From Terriglobus roseus (GTDB lineage Bacteria; Acidobacteriota; Terriglobia; Terriglobales; Acidobacteriaceae), in contig NZ_LT629690.1 of NCBI RefSeq assembly GCF_900102185.1, forward strand, positions 496,001-560,000: a DNA stretch of 64,000 nucleotides. Reading direction: 5' to 3'. Under the pieces are notes generated by a model. It had not been told where the DNA came from. It was given only the letters and a program-made list of their open reading frames with translations, and made no database searches. A program made the position numbers and the translations under genes. Each line of letters begins with the position of its first letter. The first letter of the stretch is position 1. Positions 34,290 to 43,190 of the stretch are shown here, piece after piece.

Positions 34290-35146
34290 TGGCGTCGCCT
34301 GTATATCCTCCGAAACGCCGCCGCGTGGTGAATGCGGTGATGCTCACGTTGACCGGGCTTTGCACGCTGCTGGTGGTGAGTGTGCTGTTCTTCATCCTGG
34401 GTTATCTTGCGTGGCATGGTGCGCGTTCGCTGAACTGGGACTTCTTCACCAAGTTGCCTGCGCCTGTGGGACAAGAAGGCGGCGGCATGGCGAATGCCCT
34501 GGTGGGTTCGCTAAAGATGCTGCTGATTGCTAGTGCGATTGGTATTCCGATTGGCATGCTGGCGGGGATTTATCTTGCGGAGTTTGGACGCGGCTGGCTG
34601 TCAGGGCTGGTGCGTTACATGACGGATTTGCTGAATGGTGTGCCGTCGATTGTGATGGGCATCTTTGTGTACACGCTGGTGGTGCTGCCGATGCGGCATT
34701 TCTCCACGCTAGCGGGCGGCATTGCGCTGGGCATCATGATGATTCCGATTGCGCTGCGGTCGACGGAAGAGTTTCTGCGCGGTGTGCCGAACAGTATGCG
34801 TGAGAGCGGACTGGCGCTGGGTGCGAGCAAGGCGCAGACGGTGTTCACGGTGATCGTGCCTGCGGCGATTACGGGTATTGTTACCGGCATCATGCTGAAC
34901 CTGGCGCGTGTGGCGGGTGAGACGGCTCCACTGTTGTTTACGGCGTTTGGAAACCAGTTCTGGAGCAAGGGCGTGAACGAGCCCACGGCTTCTTTGCCAG
35001 TGATGATTTTTAACTACGCGATTTCGCCGTATGAGGATTGGCACCGGCAGGCTTGGGCTGCGGGATTTGTGTTGCTGATGGCGGTGCTGGCGATCAACAT
35101 TGTGGCGCGTGTGATTTTACAGCGCGGACGACGGGTGGGCCGATGA
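34289..35146 (+). CDS. pstA: Phosphate ABC transporter permease PstA
   Basis: 285 residues with six membrane helices. The EAA loop [20 protein letters not shown] and the preceding [10 protein letters not shown] are diagnostic, as are [16 protein letters not shown] and [16 protein letters not shown]. It pairs with PstC in the inner membrane. Start and stop overlap the neighbouring genes (TGATG with the lipoprotein, ATGA with pstB), typical of tight stoichiometric coupling. Confidence 0.95.
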   Translation: MASPVYPPKRRRVVNAVMLTLTGLCTLLVVSVLFFILGYLAWHGARSLNWDFFTKLPAPVGQEGGGMANALVGSLKMLLIASAIGIPIGMLAGIYLAEFGRGWLSGLVRYMTDLLNGVPSIVMGIFVYTLVVLPMRHFSTLAGGIALGIMMIPIALRSTEEFLRGVPNSMRESGLALGASKAQTVFTVIVPAAITGIVTGIMLNLARVAGETAPLLFTAFGNQFWSKGVNEPTASLPVMIFNYAISPYEDWHRQAWAAGFVLLMAVLAINIVARVILQRGRRVGR

Positions 35147-35946
35147 GTTCGCTGGCGAGTGTGTTTGCGCCGCAGGGTGCAGTGGCGGAGGACTTTGCGC
35201 ATCCGCAATTCACCGCACGCGAGGTGAATTTTTATTACGGCGGCTTTCATGCGTTGCACGATATTTCGATTGTGCTGCCCGCGCGAAAAGTCACTGCGCT
35301 AATTGGGCCTTCAGGCTGCGGTAAGTCGACGTTTCTGCGCATTCTGAATCGCATGTATGAGACGGTGCCGCATACGCGCATCGCTGGCGATGTGTTGTTA
35401 GGTGAGCAGAACCTGTTTGACTTTGATTCGATTGTGCTGCGGCGCAAGGTGGGCATGGTGTTTCAAAAGCCTATGCCGTTCTTCAAGTCGATCTATGACA
35501 ACGTTGCGTATGGGTTGCGCGTGAACCACATTGTTGGGCGTGGCGAAATTGACGAGCGTGTCGAGAAGAGCCTGCGACGTGCGGCGCTCTGGAATGAAGT
35601 TAAGGATCGGTTGCACTCGTCTGCGCTTGGTTTGAGCGGCGGCCAGCAACAGCGACTTTGCATTGCGCGTGCGTTGGCAATTGATCCGGAAGTGCTGCTG
35701 ATGGATGAGCCTTGTTCGGCGCTTGATCCGATTGCAACCGCGAAGATTGAAGAGTTGATGGTGGAGTTGAAAGAGCAGTGCACCATCATCACCGTGACGC
35801 ACAACATGTTGCAGGCGGCGCGTGTGGCGGACTATACGGGCTTCTTCATGGCAGGAAGGTTGATGGAGTTTGATGCTTCGCGCGTGATCTTCCAGCGGCC
35901 TGCCCGACGCGAGACGGAAGAATATGTGACCGGCCGGTTTGGCTGA
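35143..35946 (+). CDS. pstB: Phosphate ABC transporter ATP-binding protein PstB
   Basis: 267 residues from ATG 35143. Walker [10 protein letters not shown] at 55-63, signature LSGGQQQR at 164-171, Walker B LLMDEP at 185-190, and the H-loop VTHNM. The NRMYETVP and QKPMPF elements are PstB-specific. It energises PstCA at the inner face of the membrane. No phoU follows; the next gene, 63 bases on, encodes a cytochrome c, so this operon lacks the usual phoU partner locally. Confidence 0.95.
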   Translation: MSSLASVFAPQGAVAEDFAHPQFTAREVNFYYGGFHALHDISIVLPARKVTALIGPSGCGKSTFLRILNRMYETVPHTRIAGDVLLGEQNLFDFDSIVLRRKVGMVFQKPMPFFKSIYDNVAYGLRVNHIVGRGEIDERVEKSLRRAALWNEVKDRLHSSALGLSGGQQQRLCIARALAIDPEVLLMDEPCSALDPIATAKIEELMVELKEQCTIITVTHNMLQAARVADYTGFFMAGRLMEFDASRVIFQRPARRETEEYVTGRFG

Positions 35947-36008
35947 GATTACGCCGCGTCGTGTGATGGCGCGCTCGTACTGCTTCTGTTGTGTGGAAGA
36001 ATGCTGCG

Positions 36009-36980
36009 GTGAAATCCCTTGGATGGTTTGCTGTTGCCAGTGTGGTCGCAGGTTCTCTGCTGCCGTTGTCTCTTCGTGTCCATGCGCAGAAGAATGCGGG
36101 TGAGTCGTTGCCGGTTTGGGCATGGCCGTTGTTGCCGCCGGGTACGCCTGCTGAGCCTGCGGCAAAGCCTACTGGCGAAGTGAAGCATGTTCCGGGAAGC
36201 TCGGCTTCTTATACGGATAAAGAGATTCCGGGTTTGTTCCTGGTGCCGGATTGGTTCCCGAATGAGCATCCGAAGATGCCGCAGGTAGTTGCAGTGGGGC
36301 GTGCGCCGGGTGTGAATGCTTGCGGGCATTGTCATCTGCCTACGGGTATGGGGCGGCCGGAGAACATGAGCGTTGCCGGGTTGTCGAAGGGGTACATGAT
36401 CCAGCAGATGGCGGATTTTCGCGATGGTTTGCGGAAGTCGTCGGAGCCTCGCTTTGGATCGACTCGGGCCATGATTCACACGGCTCAACAGGCTACGCAG
36501 GAAGAGGTAGAGGCGGGTGTGGACTACTTTGCTTCGCTCAAGCCGGTGAAGTGGATTCGTGTGGTGGAGACGAATCGTGTGCCGTTGACTAAGGTGGGCG
36601 CGCTGATGATGGTTGTCGCGGACACGAAGCAGACAGAGCCGATTGGTGATCGTGTGTTGGAAGTGCCGGAGGACCTGGAGCAGACGGAGTTGCGCAATCC
36701 GCATTCAGGGTTTGTGGCTTATGTGCCTGTGGGTTCGTTGAAGAAGGGCAAGGCGCTGACGCGGACTTGTGTTGCGTGTCATGGGAAAGACTTGCGCGGT
36801 GTCGGCGATGTGCCGTCGATTGCGGGCAGGTCCCCGAGCCAGATGACACGGCAATTGATTGATTTTCAAACAGGTGCGCGCAATGGAACGCATGCCGCGA
36901 TGATGAAGCCGGTCGTGCAGAACATGACGCTGTCGCAGATGGTGGCGATTACGGGATATCTGGCTTCGCTGCGGCCCTGA
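36009..36980 (+). CDS. Diheme c-type cytochrome, periplasmic
   Basis: 323 residues from GTG 36009 (GGAAG site about 10 bases before); another GTG lies 18 bases earlier. A signal peptide ends at VHAQ. Two haem-binding CXXCH motifs occur: CGHCH at 36321-36335 and CVACH at 36768-36782, the second inside a typical class I cytochrome c domain with a distal Met (AAMMKPVVQNMTLSQMVAIT). The first domain has an unusual long Pro-rich lead-in. It should act in periplasmic electron transfer. Relatives occur next to sugar and alcohol dehydrogenases; none is adjacent here. Confidence 0.85.
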   Translation: MKSLGWFAVASVVAGSLLPLSLRVHAQKNAGESLPVWAWPLLPPGTPAEPAAKPTGEVKHVPGSSASYTDKEIPGLFLVPDWFPNEHPKMPQVVAVGRAPGVNACGHCHLPTGMGRPENMSVAGLSKGYMIQQMADFRDGLRKSSEPRFGSTRAMIHTAQQATQEEVEAGVDYFASLKPVKWIRVVETNRVPLTKVGALMMVVADTKQTEPIGDRVLEVPEDLEQTELRNPHSGFVAYVPVGSLKKGKALTRTCVACHGKDLRGVGDVPSIAGRSPSQMTRQLIDFQTGARNGTHAAMMKPVVQNMTLSQMVAITGYLASLRP

Positions 36981-37072
36981 AATCTCCTTGATTGGCCGCG
37001 AATATCCGGTGTTAGGATGAAATCTTCCAAACATCGCATTTCGGTTGGGCTGAGGCCCACAAGGAGTTACGC

Positions 37073-38932
37073 ATGGCCAGATTTCTGGTTCATATGCTCG
37101 CTGCCAGTTGCCTGGCTGTAGTCCCGGCAATGGCGCAGGCACCCGCTGTTTCTGACGTGAACACGCAGTTGCGCGCGCAGGAGACCAAGGATTCGCAGCT
37201 GATGTGGTGGCTGCACGAAGTCACCGATGTGTATGGTCCTCGTCTGACGGGTTCGCCGGGACTGAAGGCTGCGCAGGACTTTGCTGTGAAGCAGATGAAG
37301 GCGTGGGGATTCCAGAATGTTCACCTGGAGCCGTGGAACTTTAACCATCCGGGATGGCAGAACTACGAGACGGTGGCGAATGTTACCGCGCCGTTCCAGC
37401 AGCCGCTGAATGTGCGTGCGGTGTCGTGGACGCCGGGAACCAAGGGTATGGTTGAAGGCAAGGTGCTGGTGGTGGAACCGCCTCTGCCTCCTCCGGTTGC
37501 TCTTGGTCGCGGTGGTGGTGCGTTTGGTCGTGGCGGTGGGCCTTCGCCGGAACAGTTGAAGGCGATGGAGCAGGCGGGAACGTCTCCCGCGCCGATGCCT
37601 GCGGCTAAGCCGGAAGAGCATAAGCCTGTGACGCAGGCTGATCTGGATGCTTACCTTGCTTCGATCAAGGACAAGGTGAAGGGTTCGGTTATCTTCTATG
37701 GACCGCATGTGGAAGTACCGGAGAACTTTGCGCCAGCAACGCTGCGTCGCCCGGATGAGCAGTGGGAGCAGCAGGCTGGTCGTCGTGGTGGTTTCCCCAC
37801 ACCGCCGACTCCTCCGAAGACGGAAGGATTGACGCTTGCCGAGGTAACGGGGCAGGTGAACAAGTTCCTGATTGCGAATGGTGCGCTGGCCAAGGTGACG
37901 GACTCGGGCCGTGCTTACGGTATTGTGTTGCAGCAGTCGACCGCTGGTTACAACGAGAATCCTGATAGCCCGAACCTGCCGACGCTGGTGATGGGCAATG
38001 AGGACTATGGTCGCATCTATCGCACGACGAAGATCGACCATCTTCCTGTGACGATTCGGTTGAACGTGAAGAGCGAGTTCTATCCCGCAGGCAAGACGGT
38101 TTACAACGTGGTTGGCGAATTGCCGGGTACGGACAAGTCTGACGAAGTGGTGATGGCGGGCGGTCACTTTGATTCGTGGAATCCGGCGACTGGTGCTACG
38201 GACAACGCTGCGGGTAGCACGGTTGCCGTGGAAGCGTTGCGATTGATTAAGGTGCTTAACCTTCCGCATCGTCGTACCATTCGTGTGGCACTGTGGAGCG
38301 GTGAGGAGCAGGGCTTGTACGGTTCGTTGGCGTATGTGGCGCAGCACTTTGGCAGTGCGGAAAACCCGAAGCCGGAGTGGTACAAGCTGGACGCTTATCT
38401 GAACCTGGATGATGGTACGAGCAAGCCGCGCGCTGCAAGCGTGTTTGGTCCGCCGGAGGCTGCGGCGATGGTGCAGGGCGCGATGGATAACTTCAAGGAC
38501 TGGGGTTTCTTCCACGTGAGCCCGACGGTTGGCCGACAGACTGGTGGAACTGACAGCACCTCGTTTAACAATGCGGGACTGCCGGGCGTTGGTTATAGCC
38601 AGGATCCGTTTGACTACAACACGTATACGCATCACACCAGCTTCGATACGTACGAGCGCATCTATGAGCCGGATATGCGCGAGGCTGCGGTGGAAGAGGC
38701 GTTGACGCTGTATGCGTTGGCGAATGCAGAACAGATGGTGCCGCGCTGCTCAGTGGCGACGATGCCTGCGCCGCCGGTGCCCAATGCGCGTGTGATTGCT
38801 GCTCGCAAGAGCACGCTGCCACGCACGCCGGTGGAGGAGTTCATGCTGCCGGAAGGTGCGACGGCTCCTGAGCGTCCTAACCCATGCACTGCGGTGCAGC
38901 CGAAGGAAGCTGCGCCGGTTTCCTGGAAGTAG
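37073..38932 (+). CDS. M28 family zinc aminopeptidase/carboxypeptidase Q-like, secreted
   Basis: 619 residues with an AAGGAG site and signal peptide ending AMAQA. The zinc site is of M28 type: GGHFDSW (His365) with ATDNAAGS, the WSGEEQG pair of Glu, NLDDG and a final HHTSFDTY His. A domain of about 110 residues with the sequence PPLPPPVALGRGGGAFGRGG and a following Ala/Pro-rich stretch interrupts the protease-associated region (about 135-190). It probably trims peptides in the periplasm. It is monocistronic, ending in a hairpin of the GGCCAGCC type. Confidence 0.9.
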   Translation: MARFLVHMLAASCLAVVPAMAQAPAVSDVNTQLRAQETKDSQLMWWLHEVTDVYGPRLTGSPGLKAAQDFAVKQMKAWGFQNVHLEPWNFNHPGWQNYETVANVTAPFQQPLNVRAVSWTPGTKGMVEGKVLVVEPPLPPPVALGRGGGAFGRGGGPSPEQLKAMEQAGTSPAPMPAAKPEEHKPVTQADLDAYLASIKDKVKGSVIFYGPHVEVPENFAPATLRRPDEQWEQQAGRRGGFPTPPTPPKTEGLTLAEVTGQVNKFLIANGALAKVTDSGRAYGIVLQQSTAGYNENPDSPNLPTLVMGNEDYGRIYRTTKIDHLPVTIRLNVKSEFYPAGKTVYNVVGELPGTDKSDEVVMAGGHFDSWNPATGATDNAAGSTVAVEALRLIKVLNLPHRRTIRVALWSGEEQGLYGSLAYVAQHFGSAENPKPEWYKLDAYLNLDDGTSKPRAASVFGPPEAAAMVQGAMDNFKDWGFFHVSPTVGRQTGGTDSTSFNNAGLPGVGYSQDPFDYNTYTHHTSFDTYERIYEPDMREAAVEEALTLYALANAEQMVPRCSVATMPAPPVPNARVIAARKSTLPRTPVEEFMLPEGATAPERPNPCTAVQPKEAAPVSWK

Positions 38933-38952
38933 TTCCTACGCTTAACAGCGCG

Positions 38953-38989
38953 AGAGGCCAGCCGATGATTTGGCTGGCCTCTTCGTTTT
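38953..38989 (+). terminator. Intrinsic terminator after M28 peptidase gene
   Basis: AGAGGCCAGCC (38953-38963) pairs with GGCTGGCCTCT (38972-38982), followed by TCGTTTTG. The core GGCCAGCC/GGCTGGCC recurs after two nearby genes. Confidence 0.88.
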
Positions 38990-39124
38990 GCTTGTTGTGC
39001 CTCTTTGACATGCAATGGTGGTACCTTGCTTGGTAACTAAAGTCAGGATCGGCTGCACGGCCGATGGCGCCTCGACGATTGGGCTCATCTGTCCGCACTC
39101 CCCGAAAATGACAGGAGGTCCTCC

Positions 39125-40870
39125 TTGTACTACAGTGCTGGAAACTACGAGGCATTTGCGCGTCCGCGTAAGCCTGCGGGTGTGGACGATAAGTCTGCCT
39201 ATCTTGTAGGTGGTGGCCTGGCTTCGCTGGCCGCTGCAGCCTTTCTCATCCGCGATGGACAGATGAAGGGAGAGCGCATCACGATACTGGAAGCGTCAAA
39301 GATTGGCGGCGGTGCTCTGGATGGTGCTGGCGATGCGCAGACAGGATGGTTGATCCGTGGCGGTCGTGAGATGGAAAACCACTTTGAGTGTCTGTGGGAT
39401 TTGTATCGCTCTATTCCGTCGCTTGAGATCGAAGGCGCGTCCGTTCTGGATGAGTTCTATTGGCTGAACAAGGACGATCCTAATTTTTCATTGCAGCGCG
39501 CCACCATTGAACAAGGTAAGGATGCCGAGACGGGCATGAACTTTACGCTGTCTGGCAAGGCTCGTAAGGAAATCATTGAGCTGGTTCTGGCATTGCCGGA
39601 ACAGTTGTATGAGAAGCGGATCAATGAGGTGTTTGGCAAGGACTTCTTCGCCTCGAACTTCTGGCTGTACTGGCGCACGATGTTTGCCTTTGAAGAGTGG
39701 CATGGTGCGCTGGAGATGAAGTTGTATGTACAACGATTTATCCATCACATTAACGGGCTGCCTGATTTCAGCGCTCTGAAGTTTACGAAGTACAACCAGT
39801 ACGAATCGCTGGTGCTGCCGCTGATTACGTGGTTGCAGAAGCAGGGCGTGAAGGTGCAGTTCGACACGCAGGTGATGAATGTTGTTTTCGACATTGCGCC
39901 TGCGGAGAAGGTGGCGCGGCGTATTGATTGGATTCATGAAGGCCGCGTTGGTGGAGTGGATATTACGGAGAACGAGCTTGTCTTCGTGACCAACGGATCA
40001 CTGGTAGAGAACTCAGAGTGGGGCGATCACCATACGCCTGCGAAGTTTGATCCGATTGTGCATGACGGAGGGAGCTGGCATCTGTGGCGCAACATCGCTG
40101 CGCAGGATCCTTCATTTGGCAGGCCGGATAAATTCTGCACGCGGGCTGAGGAGTCGCAGTGGGCGTCAGCGTCCATCACGACGCTGGATCAACGTATTCC
40201 TGCATACATCGAGAAGATTGCGAAGCGGCCCACACGTTCGGGCAAGGTGGTGACGGGTGGCATTGTCAGCGTGCGCGATTCTTCGTGGCTGATCAGTTGG
40301 ACTGTGAATCGGCAGCCGCACTTCAAAAAACAGCCTGAGGATCAGACGGTGGTTTGGTTCTACGCGCTGTTTACGGATCGTCCCGGTGATTATGTCAAAA
40401 AAGCGATGCGTGACTGCACTGGGGAAGAGATTACAAAGGAGTGGTTATATCACCTGGGAGTGCCGCCACAGGAGATTGAGGAACTGGCGGCGAACGGAGC
40501 CATTACGCGCCCGTGCATGATGCCGTTTATTACGGCATTCTTCCTGACACGCAATGGAACGGATCGTCCGCTGGTGGTGCCGGAAGGCGTGAAGAACTTT
40601 GCTTTCATCGGCCAGTTTGCGGAATCGACGCGCGACTGCATCTTTACGACGGAGTACTCCGTGCGCACCGGCATGGAGGCTGTGTATCAGTTGTTGAAGA
40701 TTGAGCGTGGCGTGCCGGAGGTGTTCGGGTCTATCTATGACGTGCGCGAATTGATTAAGTCCACCGCGTTTCTGCGTGATCACGAGAAGATATCCGTTCC
40801 GTTCTTTGTGCGGAAGTATGTGGATAAGACCATCATTGGGCGGATGTTGGAAGAGTATGGAGTTATCTGA
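39125..40870 (+). CDS. ohyA: Oleate hydratase (FAD-dependent fatty acid hydratase)
   Basis: 581 residues from a TTG start with AGGAGG six bases upstream. It adds water to the cis-9 double bond of oleate to give 10-hydroxystearate, using FAD structurally. The Rossmann motif LVGGGLASLAAAAF is at 27-40 with Glu56 (LEAS), the family loop GAGDAQTGWLIRGGREM near 67-84, and the MFAFEEWH and NQYESLVLPL segments that hold catalytic acid and Tyr positions. Such enzymes detoxify unsaturated fatty acids. No signal peptide; probably membrane-associated by interface. Confidence 0.93.
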   Translation: MYYSAGNYEAFARPRKPAGVDDKSAYLVGGGLASLAAAAFLIRDGQMKGERITILEASKIGGGALDGAGDAQTGWLIRGGREMENHFECLWDLYRSIPSLEIEGASVLDEFYWLNKDDPNFSLQRATIEQGKDAETGMNFTLSGKARKEIIELVLALPEQLYEKRINEVFGKDFFASNFWLYWRTMFAFEEWHGALEMKLYVQRFIHHINGLPDFSALKFTKYNQYESLVLPLITWLQKQGVKVQFDTQVMNVVFDIAPAEKVARRIDWIHEGRVGGVDITENELVFVTNGSLVENSEWGDHHTPAKFDPIVHDGGSWHLWRNIAAQDPSFGRPDKFCTRAEESQWASASITTLDQRIPAYIEKIAKRPTRSGKVVTGGIVSVRDSSWLISWTVNRQPHFKKQPEDQTVVWFYALFTDRPGDYVKKAMRDCTGEEITKEWLYHLGVPPQEIEELAANGAITRPCMMPFITAFFLTRNGTDRPLVVPEGVKNFAFIGQFAESTRDCIFTTEYSVRTGMEAVYQLLKIERGVPEVFGSIYDVRELIKSTAFLRDHEKISVPFFVRKYVDKTIIGRMLEEYGVI

Positions 40871-40898
40871 TCTTCCTTTTTTCGGGTGCGGTACTAAG

Positions 40899-40935
40899 AA
40901 AGGCCAGCCGATTTTGGCTGGCCTCTTCATTTTGT
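40899..40935. terminator. Intrinsic terminator between oleate hydratase and yjbQ genes
   Basis: AGGCCAGCC (40901-40909) pairs with GGCTGGCCT (40916-40924) around loop GATTTT, followed by CTTCATTTTG. It serves the plus strand and, being A-rich at the 5' side, possibly the convergent yjbQ gene. Confidence 0.88.
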
Positions 40936-40945
40936 GTTGATGAAA

Positions 40946-41362
40946 TTATTCGCCGATAACATGCAGAACGATCTGTCTGCGGTGCGGATGCGTGCGGTGC
41001 TCGAAGAGGTAGATGCCCTGCCAGGTGCCTAAGACGAGACTGCCGTTGGCGATCGGAATGGAGAGTTGCACCTGGGTTAACGCGGTTTTCAGATGCGCGG
41101 GCATATCGTCCGGACCTTCGTCAGTGTGTTCGTATGGGCCGTTTTCAGGGGCGATACGGCTGAAGTAGGACTTGAGGTCGCGGCGCACGCTGGGGTCTGC
41201 GTTCTCCTGGATCAGCAGCGAAGCTGAGGTGTGCCGGCAGAAGACGGTGAGCAGGCCGGTGTGGATCTGCTGCGCTCGGAGCCATGTTTCCACTTCCGAT
41301 GTGAACTCATAGAGCCCCTGGCCGCGCGTTGTGATTTCGAGTTTATGTACGGATTGCTTCAA
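40946..41362 (-). CDS. YjbQ family (UPF0047) secondary thiamine-phosphate synthase
   Basis: 138 residues. The conserved parts are all here: CRHTSASLLIQENADPSVRRDL (core HTSASLLIQENADPSV), YEHTDEGPDDMPAHLKTAL, and GTWQGIYLFEHR at the C-terminus, with the HTSA and EH residues forming the putative active site. Members are small trimeric proteins with weak thiamine-phosphate synthase activity in E. coli; the physiological role is unclear. Cytoplasmic. Divergent from the histidine kinase gene. Confidence 0.93.
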   Translation of the reverse strand: MKQSVHKLEITTRGQGLYEFTSEVETWLRAQQIHTGLLTVFCRHTSASLLIQENADPSVRRDLKSYFSRIAPENGPYEHTDEGPDDMPAHLKTALTQVQLSIPIANGSLVLGTWQGIYLFEHRTHPHRRQIVLHVIGE

Positions 41363-41496
41363 GCGACTGCCTCTGTTTCAAGGATAGCGTTGCTCCTGTT
41401 GTTATGCGGCGTGGCTAAGGGGGCAGGGTTGCGGTGACAGCGTTTGGAAAACTGCTGGAGTGCTCTTTGTCAGAACGCTGACGTAAACTTCTGTGC

Positions 41497-43158
41497 ATGA
41501 GTTCAGGCGTCCCAGAATCTGATACTGGTATGGATTTGCGCGATCTGCTGGAAGACCAGGCATTTCGAGACCGTCCACGGCAACTGCGCGATCCAGATCG
41601 AGGGAGCATCGCATTTCGGCACTTTGCTGAAATCCTGGGCGGTGATCGGGAATCCGTCCTTCAGGAATTAGTGGACGCCGTGGTGAACCTTTGCGGTGCG
41701 GATAGTGCCGGGATCTCGCTGGAGAGGCCGGACGAAGGAACATTCGAATGGGTTGCCGTTGCGGGTAGTTTCGAGCGTTATCTGCACGGACGCACGCCAA
41801 GGAACTATAGCCCTTGTGGCACCTGCCTGGACACAGGCCGACCACAGCTTTACCGGGTGACCCAGCCTTACTATGACTTTCTGGGGGTGAGCGCCGATCC
41901 GATTACTGATGGTGTTTTGATTCCCTGGTCGAACGAGTTTCTGAAAGGCACACTATGGGCTGTTTCGCACTCTGCAGAGGATGCATTTGATTTTGAGGAC
42001 TATCAGTTCCTGAAGAGCATCTCGGATTTTGCGTCGATCATCCTTGGCCAGCAAGTGCGGCGTCGTCAGTTGACGGATGCGGAGAAGGCGAGGGCGGACG
42101 CAGATACCCGCCTGAAGCGGATCATGGAAACGGATGCCGTGGGAATGATCTTCTTCGACGGCGAAGGCACCATCATTGAAGCCAACGATGTGTTTCTGCG
42201 CATGGTGGACTACACGCGGGACGATGTTGCATCGAGAGCGATGACGTGGCGCAAGCTTACGCCGCCGGAGTGGGTGGCGAGCAGTGAAGAGCAGATGCGG
42301 GGCTTTGTTAAGACTGGCCGCATTGGACCCTATGAGAAGGAGTACTTCCGCAAGGACGGTTCGCGCCGGTGGATGCTGTTTGCAGGACGTGATCTGGGTG
42401 ATGGAACGATCGTGGAGTATGCGATTGACATTACAGATCGAAAGCGCGCAGAAGCAGCTCTGGTAAGAAACGACAAGCTGAGCACGTTGGGGCGATTAGC
42501 TGCGTCCATTGCGCACGAGATTAACAATCCGCTGGAGGCTACAACCAATCTCCTCTATCTGGCGAGGACGACGGATGGTCTTCCTGTAGAGGCGAAGGAT
42601 TACCTGATTCTTGCGGAAGCGGAACTGAAACGTGTGGCCCACATCACGCGGCAATCCCTGGGTTTTTATCGTGAATCGAGCCAACCGTCAGAGGTTTCGT
42701 TGCCAGAACTGCTGGAAGCCACGATTGATTTGCTTCAGGCAAAGATTACAAGCAAGCAGGCACACATTGATCGGCGTTGGAAGGAAGACGTAACGGTGCG
42801 TGCCGTCGCGGGCGAGTTGCGCCAGGTCTTCTCAAACCTGATGGCGAATAGCCTGGATGCGATTGACGTTGGAGGGACCATCACGGTTCGTGCTGTTCGG
42901 CACGGCAGCGATCGTGGACCGATGGCGCGCGTCAGCTTTTCTGATTCGGGATGCGGCATTGAGCACGAGAAACGTAAGAATATCTTCGATCCGTTTTTCA
43001 CGACGAAGCAGGAGTTGGGAAACGGGCTCGGGCTGTGGGTGACAAGCCAGATTATGGAGAAGCACCGTGGCACTCTCCGCATGAGAAGCCGTACGGAAGC
43101 GCCTTATCGGGGCACAACATTTTCTCTCTGCTTCCCACTGAGCCATAACGCGGAATAA
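41497..43158 (+). CDS. Soluble GAF-PAS sensor histidine kinase
   Basis: 553 residues without membrane helices. Residues about 50-185 form a GAF domain (LCGADSAGISLERPDEGTFE ... DYQFLKSISDFASI); a CxxC (Cys107-Cys110) lies in its loop. A short helix leads to a PAS domain (205-315; GMIFFDGEGTIIEANDVFLR, then the PAC segment EYAIDITDRKRAE). The H box IAHEINNPLEA has His340, and the HATPase domain shows NLMANSLDAI, DSGCGIE and GNGLGLWV. It is a cytoplasmic light-, redox- or ligand-sensing kinase of unknown partner; no response regulator gene is adjacent. Confidence 0.92.
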   Translation: MSSGVPESDTGMDLRDLLEDQAFRDRPRQLRDPDRGSIAFRHFAEILGGDRESVLQELVDAVVNLCGADSAGISLERPDEGTFEWVAVAGSFERYLHGRTPRNYSPCGTCLDTGRPQLYRVTQPYYDFLGVSADPITDGVLIPWSNEFLKGTLWAVSHSAEDAFDFEDYQFLKSISDFASIILGQQVRRRQLTDAEKARADADTRLKRIMETDAVGMIFFDGEGTIIEANDVFLRMVDYTRDDVASRAMTWRKLTPPEWVASSEEQMRGFVKTGRIGPYEKEYFRKDGSRRWMLFAGRDLGDGTIVEYAIDITDRKRAEAALVRNDKLSTLGRLAASIAHEINNPLEATTNLLYLARTTDGLPVEAKDYLILAEAELKRVAHITRQSLGFYRESSQPSEVSLPELLEATIDLLQAKITSKQAHIDRRWKEDVTVRAVAGELRQVFSNLMANSLDAIDVGGTITVRAVRHGSDRGPMARVSFSDSGCGIEHEKRKNIFDPFFTTKQELGNGLGLWVTSQIMEKHRGTLRMRSRTEAPYRGTTFSLCFPLSHNAE

Positions 43159-43190
43159 GACAAGGGAAGCACTGCACAGGAGTGTGATCG

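Noticed and set aside
37067-38635. 522-codon minus-strand frame opposite the M28 peptidase
   Set aside because: Arg/His/Thr-rich shadow translation; the opposite strand encodes a complete zinc peptidase.
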